Below the pieces are notes generated by a model. The model ran no database searches, was not told the DNA's origin, and saw nothing but the letters and a program-made list of their open reading frames with translations. The translations under genes and the position numbers were made by a program. From contig NZ_JANQAJ010000011.1 in the NCBI RefSeq assembly GCF_024707105.1, forward strand, positions 321,488 through 385,487: a DNA stretch of 64,000 nt, read 5' to 3'. The number at the start of each line of letters is the position of its first letter. Within the stretch, counting starts at the first letter, position 1. The DNA is from Devosia ginsengisoli. GTDB lineage: Bacteria > Pseudomonadota > Alphaproteobacteria > Rhizobiales > Devosiaceae. Positions 35,905 through 44,938 of the stretch are shown here, in pieces.

Positions 35905-36942
35905 ATGTTCGCAGCTTCGCCCCTCCGCCCGGTGCTCGCCTTGTTCGGCTCGGTCGCTCTTTGCCTGTCACCGATAGCGGCAGCCGCGGCCGAAACCGGC
36001 TCAGGCAAGGCCAGTGCCGCCCAGTGCGGCGACTATGCGGCGCCTGCCTTTCCCGACCTTACGCCGACCGTGGCTGGCGAAGGCATTGCCACTGTTGCCT
36101 CCGAATTTGGCGCGGTGGAACTCCCCACCGCCCCGGCAGCGGCGCTCGGCATGTACACGACCGATGTCGATATTCTGATCTGGCTCGGCTATCCGCTGAC
36201 CAGCAGCCAGCCGATCCGCGGCGACAGTGGCTACCAGACCTTCCCCTGCTTCTTCCCGCCGGAGCCGCTCGAGGGGATAACCACCTTCGGCAATTATCCC
36301 GAATACAGCTACGAACAGATATTGCGCGCCGAGCCCGACTTCATCCTCAACGGCCTGGGTTATGACGAGGCCGTCAATGAGCGGCTGCCGCAGATCGCGC
36401 CGACCTACAGCGTCAACGCCTTCGACGGCCGCTCCTGGCAGGAGCATTTCAGGGAAACGGCCGAAGCGTTAGGGCGCCTCGACCGTTACGAGGCCTGGCT
36501 TGATATCTACGAGACGCGGCTCGCCGAGGTGAAGGAAGCCATCGGGGACAATGCCACTGCAGTCGTCGCGCCACTGAGCTATTGGGACGGCAACTTCAAC
36601 GCCAGTTGCTATGCGGGCGTCGAGTGTACCGTCTTCCGCGACCTCGGGCTGACCATCTTCGAGGGCGCCCTGTCGAATGATGGCGACGGCGTGTCGCTGG
36701 GCGCCGAGCAGGCCGGGGAATTCGCCGGCATCGACTACATCTTCACCACTGTCGGCGTCGGCGAAACGGGCATGGCCGATCATGAGGAGCGGATGGCCGA
36801 CGCTGCCAGGAACCCGGTATGGGCGCAACTGGACTTCGTCCGGAAGGGCCATATCGTGCCGTTCGAGATGGAGATGGTCTATGGTTCGCCGAGTGGCCAG
36901 TTGGCCTTCCTCGAAGTCGTGGCCGAGGCGCTGTCAAATTAA
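35905..36942 (+). CDS. periplasmic iron-siderophore-type ABC binding protein
   Basis: 345 residues. A signal peptide ending near AAAAAET is followed by the two-lobed class III binding fold: ELPTAPAAALGMYTTDVDIL, then SYEQILRAEPDFILNG, SWQEHFRETAEALGR and GQLAFLEVVAEALS. These are typical of siderophore, heme or B12 binding proteins. No permease or ATPase gene is adjacent, so it must pair with a transporter elsewhere. An iron-responsive box lies upstream. Confidence 0.85.
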   Translation: MFAASPLRPVLALFGSVALCLSPIAAAAAETGSGKASAAQCGDYAAPAFPDLTPTVAGEGIATVASEFGAVELPTAPAAALGMYTTDVDILIWLGYPLTSSQPIRGDSGYQTFPCFFPPEPLEGITTFGNYPEYSYEQILRAEPDFILNGLGYDEAVNERLPQIAPTYSVNAFDGRSWQEHFRETAEALGRLDRYEAWLDIYETRLAEVKEAIGDNATAVVAPLSYWDGNFNASCYAGVECTVFRDLGLTIFEGALSNDGDGVSLGAEQAGEFAGIDYIFTTVGVGETGMADHEERMADAARNPVWAQLDFVRKGHIVPFEMEMVYGSPSGQLAFLEVVAEALSN

Positions 36943-36950
36943 GCGCCGCA

Positions 36951-36980
36951 GCCTCCCCACTCGGCCGCGAATGGGGAGGC
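36951..36980. terminator. hairpin between convergent genes
   Basis: GCCTCCCC at 36951-36958 and GGGGAGGC at 36973-36980 form an eight-base stem between two convergent genes. No T tract follows on the plus strand, so it is only terminator-like. Confidence 0.45.
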
Positions 36981-37276
36981 TAGGCCCAGAATTTCGGCCA
37001 ATAGACGTCGCTGTCATAATCGTCGGGGATCGGCGACAATTGCGATATGGCATTGGCGGCAAATTCCACCTGCAGGGCGAAGTGCCGGATTTCGTGGGGC
37101 ATGGGGCGGCCGGTGATGAATTCGCGGGTGCGCCACTCATCGAGACGACAGGCGCGCAGGCGACGCCGGGCCTCGGCTTCGACATCCTCGACGAGAACGG
37201 CTGGCGGTGCAGGCTTGATCACGAGCCGTACCGGCTCCGTCCATTCCCTGCTTTCCTCGATCTCCGCGAAACGCAC
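36980..37276 (-). CDS. conserved hypothetical protein
   Basis: 98 residues with EDVEAEARRRLRACRLDEWR and EIRHFALQVEFAANAISQL, ending YWPKFWA. No family recognised. It has good coding character and is convergent with the binding-protein gene. Confidence 0.65.
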   Translation of the reverse strand: MRFAEIEESREWTEPVRLVIKPAPPAVLVEDVEAEARRRLRACRLDEWRTREFITGRPMPHEIRHFALQVEFAANAISQLSPIPDDYDSDVYWPKFWA

Positions 37277-37384
37277 TTCGGTCCCCTGATGGTTACTCCA
37301 TTGCCTCAGATTACCAGGGTTCCGTTACGGAACCGGTAACGAAACCGCTTGGCAGGCGGGGGCGTCATGCTAGGTTCCGCGACC

Positions 37385-37990
37385 ATGAGCATCCTCTATG
37401 TCATGGCCGTCGAGGCCGAATATGGACCGCATCTGCGGTCGCGCATCACCCCCCTGATAACAGGCATCGGCCCAGTCGAGGCGGCCGTCGCCGCGACGCG
37501 TGCCCTGGCCGAGGCGCGCCATGCAGGCGCCCTGCCCGAGATGGTCGTCTCCCTGGGATCGGCCGGTTCGCGCGTGCTGGAGCAATGCGGCCTCTATCAG
37601 GCCAGCAGCGTCTCCTATCGGGACATGGATGCCTCCGCCCTAGGCTTTCCCAAGGGCCAGACGCCCCTGCTCGACTTGCCGCCCGTTTTGCCCCTGCACA
37701 CCATTGCCGGCCTGCCCACGGCCACGCTGTCGACCGGCGCCAATGTCGTTTCAGGCACCGCCTATGACGGTATCGAAGCCGAGATGGTGGATATGGAAAC
37801 CTATGCCGTGATGCGCGCCTGCCAGGCTTTTGGCGTGCCCCTGCTGGCGCTGCGGGGCATTTCCGATGGCGCAGAGGACCTCAGCCATGTCGATGACTGG
37901 CGGCAATACCTGCATATCATCGATGAGAAACTGGCCGCCGCCATCGATCTGATCGAGGCGCAGAACGCTGCCGAGCTGGCGTTACTGTGA
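37385..37990 (+). CDS. 5'-methylthioadenosine/S-adenosylhomocysteine nucleosidase-like
   Basis: 201 residues of the PNP/UDP phosphorylase fold: ITGIGPVEAAVAATRAL, MVVSLGSAGS, the substrate-binding EAEMVDMETYAV and the catalytic region LRGISDGAED. It should split MTA or SAH to adenine and a thioribose in methionine salvage. It is shorter than E. coli MtnN, so substrate preference is uncertain. ATG 37385 begins the first strand. Confidence 0.85.
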   Translation: MSILYVMAVEAEYGPHLRSRITPLITGIGPVEAAVAATRALAEARHAGALPEMVVSLGSAGSRVLEQCGLYQASSVSYRDMDASALGFPKGQTPLLDLPPVLPLHTIAGLPTATLSTGANVVSGTAYDGIEAEMVDMETYAVMRACQAFGVPLLALRGISDGAEDLSHVDDWRQYLHIIDEKLAAAIDLIEAQNAAELALL

Positions 37991-38317
37991 CTTGCCGCCG
38001 GCGGCCTTCTTGTCGCGGCGGGCACGGCTCCAGGTGGACCATTTGCGCGTGCCGCGCACCACGGCGGTATTCACGGGTCCCTGCAGGAACACCAGGTCGA
38101 GCGCCAGCAGCAACAGGCCGAGTGGCAGCATCCAGATGCCCAGCACCGGCAGGAAGCTGAAAATGCCGCCCAGCACCAGCAACAGGCCGAGCGGAATGCG
38201 GATCCAGCGCGCCTCGGGGCGGCGGATGCGCTCCAGCCAGCGTGCAGCAAATTGGGGTATGCGGCGCTGCAGGCGGTCGAACTGGCGATTGAGGCGGGCA
38301 CGGCTCTTGGATGCCAT
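37982..38317 (-). CDS. small membrane protein (PGPGW-like)
   Basis: 111 residues: a basic N-terminus (SRARLNRQFDRLQRR), two close membrane helices (IPLGLLLVLGGIFSFLPVLG and MLPLGLLLLALDLVFL) and a basic tail. Function unknown. Its 3' end overlaps the convergent nucleosidase gene by nine bases. Confidence 0.75.
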   Translation of the reverse strand: MASKSRARLNRQFDRLQRRIPQFAARWLERIRRPEARWIRIPLGLLLVLGGIFSFLPVLGIWMLPLGLLLLALDLVFLQGPVNTAVVRGTRKWSTWSRARRDKKAAGGKSQ

Positions 38318-38505
38318 GGCGGGTCCCCTCGGCTGATTATTTTCCAAGAATGCATCTGGGATGGCGAAAACGCCAGTCCAAGGGTGACGCACTCACTTTT
38401 TTCGCGGGAACCGGGCTTGAAACGCATGCCCGCGCACCATTCACCGGAACTTCCGGCCAATGGGCGAGTTGAGCCAGCAAGTTTCAACCAATCCGGAGCG
38501 TCCCC

Positions 38506-38843
38506 ATGGCCAGTGCCGCCAAACGTGCAATCAAAACCATCGAAGACACCGGCGAAGGCGTCTCGGATGCGCTGTTCGACCAGCTTGCCGCCCTGCGCAA
38601 GGAAATCGCGGCCATATCCGAGGCCGTCAGCGACTATGGCGGCGATACGCTGGGCGACGTGCAGCACAATGCACGCGCCCTTGCCAAGGAAGTGCGCCAC
38701 CAGAGCGCCGTCGTGGCGCGCGAAGTCAACCGCCAGGCCAGCGTGGCCGGCAAGGCGATCGGGAAAATCCGGTGCCGGTCATCGTGGCGCTCGGCACCAT
38801 CGCCCTGCTCTCGGCACTGGTCTTCATGCGCGACCAGCGCTGA
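38506..38843 (+). CDS. DUF883/ElaB-like membrane-anchored protein, frameshifted
   Basis: The first ~88 residues form a long amphipathic helix (EIAAISEAVSDYGGDTLGDV, LAKEVRHQSAVVAREVN). A C-terminal membrane anchor (NPVPVIVALGTIALLSALVF) continues one frame off from 38761. Adding one G to the GGG at 38761-38763 gives about 112 residues ending FMRDQR. The layout matches DUF883/ElaB proteins that tether to the inner membrane. I believe the break is a sequence error. Confidence 0.7.
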
Positions 38844-38935
38844 CGTTTCGTTAACCTTCCCGGTCAGACCTTCCTTAAGTCTGTTGGGGCATTTTCGGTC
38901 AAACTTGCACAATTGCAACAGACCGGAGATGCCCC

Positions 38936-39412
38936 ATGGCGTTTACCAAAGCCATATTGCGCGCAGCCGCACTGGCCGTGGCCGCAACGAGCCTGGGCGG
39001 CTGCAGTTTCCTGGGCCTCAATTTCGGCATGGCGCAGCTTTCCGAGAAGGAATGCATGATGCGCGCCATGTATTTCGAGTCCAACCGTTCGAGCTCGGAA
39101 GGCATGCTCGCCGTCGGCACGGTGGTAATGAACCGCCTCAACGACCCGCGCTATCCCAAGTCCGTCTGCGGCGTGGTGGGCCAGAAGAACCAGTTTGCCC
39201 AGGGCGTGCTCACCCGCAAGATGACCGATAGCGGCGCTATCCTGGCATCGCAGGTGGCCGACCAGGTGTTGCGCGGCGCGCGGCATCCCGGCGTGCAGAA
39301 TGCCCAGCATTTCCACACGGCCGGCCTGCGCTTTCCCTACAACAACATGTATTACGTGCTCGAAGCGGGGGGCAACGAGTTCTACGAGAAGCGCACGCCC
39401 GGCACCTTCTGA
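38936..39412 (+). CDS. cell wall hydrolase (SleB-like), lipoprotein
   Basis: 158 residues. The signal has a lipobox (LGGC, Cys22). The Hydrolase_2 domain includes CMMRAMYFESNRSSSEGMLA (catalytic Glu in FES) and VVMNRLNDPRYPKSVCGVV. It should be a peptidoglycan lytic transglycosylase-like enzyme at the outer membrane. Its stop directly abuts that of the convergent secreted protein. Confidence 0.88.
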   Translation: MAFTKAILRAAALAVAATSLGGCSFLGLNFGMAQLSEKECMMRAMYFESNRSSSEGMLAVGTVVMNRLNDPRYPKSVCGVVGQKNQFAQGVLTRKMTDSGAILASQVADQVLRGARHPGVQNAQHFHTAGLRFPYNNMYYVLEAGGNEFYEKRTPGTF

Positions 39413-39892
39413 TTACCGGGCCTGCACGAGGGCGCGGCTCAGGAAGAAGCCGTGCCCGTCCTGGCGGGCGCAGGTCAGTCCCCGGCGTTCCGACAGGCAC
39501 TGGAACGGCCCGAGCGTGACCACATGGTCATAGTCGAATTGCTGGGTCAGCGAGCAGCAGCCGGCGTCGCCGACATTGTCGAGCAGATAGCCCTCGCCCT
39601 GCCCGCCGAGAATGGCCCTGATATAGCTGGGTTCGACCCGGTCGCACTGGATTTCGGCCAGCCCGTCAGCCGTCTCGTAGACCGACGTCCCGCCGATCGG
39701 GGTGTAGATGCAGCCGATATTGCCCGAGGGCATGACGAATTCGACCTGCCCCTGGTCATTGGCAAAGAACTGCTGAGCCTCATAGGCCTTGGCCGGCACG
39801 CCCAGCAGCACAGCCAGGGCTGCGAAGCCGGCGAAAATCAGCAAATTGCGCAGCAAGGCGCGACGCCGTCTGGTAGTGGTGAGCATGGCCAT
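39413..39892 (-). CDS. secreted protein of unknown function (DUF6636-like)
   Basis: About 159 residues with an N-terminal signal (LLIFAGFAALAVLLGVPAKA). The mature part has paired cysteines (MPSGNIGCIYTP, EIQCDRVEP, GPFQCLSERRGLTCARQDGH) and resembles DUF6636 proteins. The start is uncertain among 39919, 39892 and 39886. Confidence 0.7.
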   Translation of the reverse strand: MAMLTTTRRRRALLRNLLIFAGFAALAVLLGVPAKAYEAQQFFANDQGQVEFVMPSGNIGCIYTPIGGTSVYETADGLAEIQCDRVEPSYIRAILGGQGEGYLLDNVGDAGCCSLTQQFDYDHVVTLGPFQCLSERRGLTCARQDGHGFFLSRALVQAR

Positions 39893-39972
39893 GACCCTCA
39901 TTGGCGTTGCAATGAGCATGCGTATGGCAGCACCGGCCTGAACCGGTGCTGGAACGCCCGTTCAGCCGCGGT

Positions 39973-40503
39973 TTAGAAATCGCCGCCGATGTCGAAGTCA
40001 TCCCCGCCAAAATCGTCGCCACCGGCGTCATAATCCTGATCGGCCGACGGATCGCCGCCGCTATAATCCTGCGCATGCGCGCCGCCCGTCAGCATGCCTG
40101 CAATGGCGCTGCCGAGCAGCATGCCGCCCGCCACGCCCATGGCCGTTTGCGCTGCGCCGGCAAGAAAGCCACCGCCCTGCCCGTCCTGCTGGCGATCCCA
40201 CGGGCCGCGTGAGCGCGCCGGGCGCCGCCTCGGCTCGTCATTGTCGCCAAAGAGGCCGCCGAGAAAGCCACCGGATGGCCGCTGGCTGGCCTCGAGCTGC
40301 TCGATGCGCTCCTGCGCCTGCAACAGCGCCTGTTCCTGCACGAGGATGGTCTGGGCCATGTAATACGGCGCCGGAGGATAGTCGCGCAGCCGCTGCTGGA
40401 TCAGCGCTTCGGCGTCGCGGTCGCGCGGCGGGCTCTTGCGCGCCACGTCCTCGATGCGGTCGAACAGCCCATTGATGGCCTGCTGGTCTTGCTGGTTCGG
40501 CAT
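39973..40503 (-). CDS. DUF2076 family protein
   Basis: 176 residues. QDQQAINGLFDRIEDVARKS and PAPYYMAQTILVQEQALLQA are the DUF2076 core. A glycine-rich hydrophobic segment (MGVAGGMLLGSAIAGML) and an acidic Asp-Gly tail (DDFGGDDFDIGGDF) follow. It is probably periplasmic or membrane-associated; function unknown. Confidence 0.88.
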   Translation of the reverse strand: MPNQQDQQAINGLFDRIEDVARKSPPRDRDAEALIQQRLRDYPPAPYYMAQTILVQEQALLQAQERIEQLEASQRPSGGFLGGLFGDNDEPRRRPARSRGPWDRQQDGQGGGFLAGAAQTAMGVAGGMLLGSAIAGMLTGGAHAQDYSGGDPSADQDYDAGGDDFGGDDFDIGGDF

Positions 40504-40680
40504 GTGCTCACTCCCGGGTGGCTGGTGATGCAGAAGAAGTGGGAAAGCCATCGCTTCGTTGCAATGGGCGGGTAATCCTTTGGCTGCCTCACAATTGCCA
40601 TCGCTTCGCCAAAACTTTGCCTGAACTGCCGGTGTAACGAGGTCGTGATCGGTAAACTGCCGACATCACAGGGAAAAATC

Positions 40681-41091
40681 ATGAACACGAAGCTCCTCCT
40701 GCCTTTTGCCGCCGCCGCCCTGCTCGCCCTTGCCGCCTGCAGCAACCCTGAATCGGCCGACGATGCCGCGACCGATACCGCGCCTGCTACCGAAGTCGCT
40801 CCGCCGGCCGAACCGGCTGCTGAAGCCGCCCCCGAGGCTGCTCCGGAAGTTCCGGCCGAGCCCGCCATGGCCCCGGCCGCCGACGCGACCACGATGACGC
40901 CGGAACAGGCCATGCAGGCTGTCCAGGCCCAGGCCGCAACCCTGACCGACGAGCAGAAGACCGAGACCATCGCCGCCGCCCGCAAGGCCGCCGAGGATGC
41001 CGCCAAGGCGCAGGGTCTCACCGACGAGCAGGTCAAGCAGGCCGGCGACATGGCCGAGCAGGCCACCAAGCAGATGCTTGGCGTTCAGTAA
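40681..41091 (+). CDS. small alanine/proline-rich lipoprotein
   Basis: 136 residues. A lipobox (LAAC, Cys20) is followed by an Ala-Pro-Glu-rich linker and a helical C-terminal part (AMQAVQAQAATLTDEQKTET). Function unknown. A strong terminator follows. Confidence 0.75.
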   Translation: MNTKLLLPFAAAALLALAACSNPESADDAATDTAPATEVAPPAEPAAEAAPEAAPEVPAEPAMAPAADATTMTPEQAMQAVQAQAATLTDEQKTETIAAARKAAEDAAKAQGLTDEQVKQAGDMAEQATKQMLGVQ

Positions 41092-41108
41092 CCTCGACGT
41101 TACGTGTT

Positions 41109-41149
41109 AAATAAGCCCCGCAAGCCTCTGGTTTGCTGGGCTTATTTTT
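41109..41149. terminator. bidirectional rho-independent terminator
   Basis: AAATAAGCCC (41109-41118) pairs with GGGCTTATTT (41138-41147), extended by GCAA/TTGC, with T-rich ends on both strands. It serves the lipoprotein gene and the convergent FlhB-tail gene. Confidence 0.85.
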
Positions 41150-41414
41150 GTGTGCTGACCCGCAGAACGTAGCCGATGACGATGGCCACGGCCTCGTAAA
41201 GCTCCAGCGGAATGGTCTCGTCCAGTTCGACGCCAGCAAGCGCTTCGGCCAGCACCGGATTGGTCTCGATGACGACCCCGTTTTCCTGCGCCAGTTCGAC
41301 GATGCGATCGGCCAGCAGGCCGCGGCCCTTGGCGATAACGCGCGGTGCCTCCCGCGTGCCCTTCTCATATTGCAGCGCCACGGCCAGCGCGCGGGGTTTG
41401 ATCTCATCGGTCAT
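41142..41414 (-). CDS. FlhB C-terminal-domain-like protein (EscU/YscU/HrcU family)
   Basis: 90 residues matching the cytoplasmic tail of flagellar FlhB (ALAVALQYEKGTREAPRVIA, LADRIVELAQENGVVI, PLELYEAVAIVIGYVL). There is no membrane part and no NPTH cleavage motif. Such stand-alone tails modulate export switching. The start overlaps the FliK-like stop (ATGA), so both proteins are made together. Confidence 0.85.
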   Translation of the reverse strand: MTDEIKPRALAVALQYEKGTREAPRVIAKGRGLLADRIVELAQENGVVIETNPVLAEALAGVELDETIPLELYEAVAIVIGYVLRVSTQK

Positions 41415-43116
41415 GTGCGCGAATCCACGAAATGGCCCGATGCCGCCGCTGGTGCCGCTGGCGGCTCGCCATGCCGCACCAGCACGGCGCCCGGTTGCAG
41501 GCCCGCACCGGCCAATGCCTCCCGCAGCGCCCCGATCTCGGCATCCAGCGCGGCCGACGCCGCGGGCTCGGTCGCCCAGAGCATCACCCCAACGGAACCG
41601 GCCCGCAGCGTGACCTGCGCGCCGACCTCGCCCATGTCAGGCAGATTCAGTGCAAAGCGTAGCTGCCAGCCACGCTCGGCGGCACTCTCGGCCTCATTGT
41701 GCTGGTCGCGATGGATCTGGAGCTGCATCAATGTCTGGTGCGTCCCCACCGTGACGGGCAGGTCCAGGCTCAGATCCGCCGTGCGGCCCGTCGGGTCGGG
41801 CAAGGAGGCATGCTGGTGCAGGCGCATCCGGGCCAGCGCCGATTCGGTGCGTTCGAGCAATTGCCGGCCGATCTCGTCCGGTGCCGCATTCGGATCGAGC
41901 GGCGGCGCCTCGTTGCCGCGTGCCCGCGGGATGCTGCCGCGCAGCGGGGCGGAATCTGGGCCACCGGAGCCACAGGCGCCTGCTGGCCCAGCCAGGAGGT
42001 CAGCGCATTCCGCAAGGTCAGCAAGGCCGATTTCATGTCCGGCTGCAAGAGGCCCTGCCCCCTGGCCAGATTGGCCTCCTGAAACACGCCCGATCCACGC
42101 ATGGCTGCTTGCAGCGCCGTGCCGTCGAAGCGTGCGCCATCGATCGCCACCCGCCCGGCCAGCACCTGCTGTGCCGCCCGCGCTACCGGTTCGGGCAGGA
42201 TCACCCGGCCGGCAATGGCGGAAAGCGCCGTGGTCAAAGCCGTGATCGAACCCTGCCGCGGCACGGCGGCCTGCACCATTTGAGCCAGAGCCGATTGCGG
42301 CGTTGCCGGCGGCGGCGCGGAGGGTTGTGGAGCGGCATTTCCCGGCGGCGCGTGAGCCGTCGCATTGGCGGTGACCGTCGTCGCCACGACCGGACGCACC
42401 GGGCCGGCGACGGCAGCAGGCGCAGCCGGTTGTGGCGGCGCCGTCGCCGTGGCGGCAGCGGCTGCGGCCAGCGGATTGGGTGGAGCGGGCATGGCCGCTT
42501 GTGGATAGGTCGCAGCCGGCACTGGCGCCACTGGCATGCCGGCAGGCTGGGCGACAACGGGTTGGGCAGTGGCTGCCGGAATTGGCGCCTGAGATGCCAG
42601 AACCGCGGGGGCGGCGGCGCTAGGCGACGCCGTCACCGCGGGCGGGGCAGCCGGAGCTGGTGCGGATGGAATGGTGGTCTGCATCGCGACAGGCTGCGGC
42701 GGCGCCTGCATCACCGCTTGCGGAACTGGCCGGGCGATAGTGGCAGCAGGCGGCACGGGAGCATTCCCCGGCGGCGGCGCAGGCGCAGGATTGCCTTGCG
42801 GCACGGCTACGCTCACCTGCGTGGCCGGTATGGACTGCGCGGGTGGCGTGGCGGCCGGGCTTGTTGCCGGCAGCAGCGCGAGCCGCAACTGCGTACCGGC
42901 GCCCTGCACTTCCAGTCGGATGGTTTCCCCAGCCCTGGCCGGCGTCGGCAGCATCAGGTTCAGCAATTGTCCGCGGATTTCGACCTGGGTCAGGCCATTG
43001 GCACCGGCACCGACAATCCTTGCGTCCAGCACCTGCCCCGACTGCAAAGCCAAAGCCTGCAGCACGCCGGGGCGGGCCGCCGTGACGAACTGGGGCAATT
43101 GCGAGGGGATCGACAT
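41411..43116 (-). CDS. FliK-like flagellar hook-length control protein, frameshifted
   Basis: About 568 residues. The N-terminal part (GQLLNLMLPTPARAGETIRL) is followed by a long Ala-Pro-rich linker. The C-terminal Flg_hook domain (LSLDLPVTVGTHQTLMQLQI, then WQLRFALNLPDMGEVGAQVT) lies one frame off from about 41946. Adding one base to the GGGG at 41946-41949 joins QIPP to LRGSIPRARGNEAPP. It sets hook length and triggers export switching. No other flagellar gene is in the window. Confidence 0.8.
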
Positions 43117-43209
43117 GGCGTTCCGGCCCTCTGCCGCACCATGCGGCAACCCATTCTAGCGCAGCGGAAACACCAGATGATTCCCGCCTGCCAGGAAACT
43201 TAACACGAG

Positions 43210-43881
43210 CTAAGCAAAGGCCAGCGTGATTCCCAACAGATTGCCGAGCACGAACAGCGCACCCCAGAGCAAAGCCAGCATCACGCCCCAAACGATCGCC
43301 ACCGCAGCGATGGCGCAGGCGACGCCGATGCCGATCCAGATGCCGTCACGCTCCAGCACCCCCAGCGCCAGCACGCAGATGGTGAAGGCCGGCAGCATAT
43401 TGCCCAGCGGAATCGGCAGGAACAGGATGATCGAGAGCACCAGGCAAATGGCGCCCACCAGATATTCGGCCGGCGGCATGGCCAGCCATTCGAAGCGCGG
43501 CCGCATCAGGCGCTCGGCCTTGGCCAGCCAGGGCGCTGCCAGGTCCACCACCTTCTCGAAATCGACGCGCGACAGCGAGCGGTCGGTGATGATGCGCGGC
43601 AGCCAGGGCCGGCGGCCGATCATCAGTTGGAACGACAGGAAGATCAGCGGCGCGCCCAATATGGCCGATACGCCGGGCGGCACCGGGATGGCATTGGGCA
43701 CAGCGAAGATGAACATCAGCGCGCCGATGGCCCGGTGCTCCAGCGCATGCAGCAGGTCGGCGATGGAAATGCGCTCGCGATGCTGGCCTTTGGCGATGGC
43801 GGTCAGGATGGCGGAAAGCCGATCAGCGCCGTCGGGCGGCGGCACGTGGCCAATGCGGATGGTCGGATCGTCGTCGGCCAT
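43210..43881 (-). CDS. exopolysaccharide synthesis protein ExoD
   Basis: 223 residues: ISIADLLHALEHRAIGALMF, then PGVSAILGAPLIFLSFQLMI, the ExoD core, with several hydrophobic segments in the C-terminal half. ExoD affects exopolysaccharide production and alkali tolerance in rhizobia. ATG 43881 begins MADDDPTI. Confidence 0.88.
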   Translation of the reverse strand: MADDDPTIRIGHVPPPDGADRLSAILTAIAKGQHRERISIADLLHALEHRAIGALMFIFAVPNAIPVPPGVSAILGAPLIFLSFQLMIGRRPWLPRIITDRSLSRVDFEKVVDLAAPWLAKAERLMRPRFEWLAMPPAEYLVGAICLVLSIILFLPIPLGNMLPAFTICVLALGVLERDGIWIGIGVACAIAAVAIVWGVMLALLWGALFVLGNLLGITLAFA

Positions 43882-43977
43882 GCGTTCGGTCCCGGTCTGT
43901 CTCACCACATTGATAATGCGGTCCGCGGCGTCACGCTAGCCAGGCCGTAGTGACCAAACCGGCCGACCACACTCGCG

Positions 43978-44724
43978 TCAGTCGGGGCGGATATCGGTAT
44001 ATTGCTTGGTGGCCGGCTTGCCGCGGAAGGTCACCCAGAAGAAATTCAGGGTATAGGTGCCCGCGGTGCGGAACACGCCTTCCTTCTCCAGCCGGCGGCC
44101 CGAGGTCATCATCTTGAGCGCAAAGGTCCATTTGACGCCGCCGACCTTGGAGAGCCGCACGGCAACGTCGGTATCTTCGCCGAAGAATTCGATGGAGCGG
44201 TCATAGCCGCCGACCTGTTGCCACGATGCGCGCTTGAACACGAAATTCCCGCCCTGCACCACCGAGCCGACGCGCAGCACATAGCGATTGAGCACATAGA
44301 TCAGCCAGGTGAGCCCGTAGAACATGCTGACGAGGAACCGGCTCCAGGCGCTCATGTCGTAATAGACATAGGGCCCGCTGAGGCAGACCAGCTTGGGGTC
44401 GCGCGCGAATTCGCCGAGCACCGTGTCGAGCCAGCCTGATGGCACGATGGTGTCGCTGTCGATATTGGCAATCAGCTCGAACCCTTCGCTGGCGGCAAAG
44501 CCGGCGTCGCGGGCATTGACCAGGCCCTTCTTGGGTTCGTCCACCACCCGCACCGTGGGGAAGCCGCGAGCGATTTCACCCGTCCGGTCGGTCGAGGCAT
44601 TGTTCACCACGATGATCTCGGCATCGGCGCCGGAGCGGGCGATTTCCGCCACCACCGATTCTAGGCATTTGCCGATCAGCGCCTCTTCATTATAGGCGGG
44701 TATGACGAAAGCCAGTTTTCTCAT
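43978..44724 (-). CDS. family 2 glycosyltransferase
   Basis: 248 residues of the GT-A fold: FVIPAYNEEALIGKCLESVV, VVNNASTDRTGEIA, NIDSDTIVPSGWL (DxD) and GGYDRSIEFFGEDTDVAVRL (ED general-base region). A hydrophobic segment around FLVSMFYGLTWLIYVLNRYV suggests membrane association. Sugar donor unknown. Confidence 0.9.
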   Translation of the reverse strand: MRKLAFVIPAYNEEALIGKCLESVVAEIARSGADAEIIVVNNASTDRTGEIARGFPTVRVVDEPKKGLVNARDAGFAASEGFELIANIDSDTIVPSGWLDTVLGEFARDPKLVCLSGPYVYYDMSAWSRFLVSMFYGLTWLIYVLNRYVLRVGSVVQGGNFVFKRASWQQVGGYDRSIEFFGEDTDVAVRLSKVGGVKWTFALKMMTSGRRLEKEGVFRTAGTYTLNFFWVTFRGKPATKQYTDIRPD

Positions 44725-44938
44725 GGCTGCCTCTTGCTGGGCCGAGGGCGGATTGCCCAATCGCCAGCAAATAGCCCCTGCCCGACGCAACGGCAACAGA
44801 CGGCGGCGGGTTTCCCGCAGCTTAGGCGCGGCCGGCGGACAAAATCGCCTGCTTTCCGAGATCGTCCGGCTTTGCTAGGCTGGCCGGGCAGTATTCTCGT
44901 TCATTCAGTGTTCAGTTGCGGATTGCGACAAGCGGGCC

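Noticed and set aside
41881..43203. A 440-codon Gly/Arg-rich frame opposite the FliK-like gene.
   Set aside because: It is the complement of the Ala/Pro-rich FliK linker, not a glycine-rich protein.
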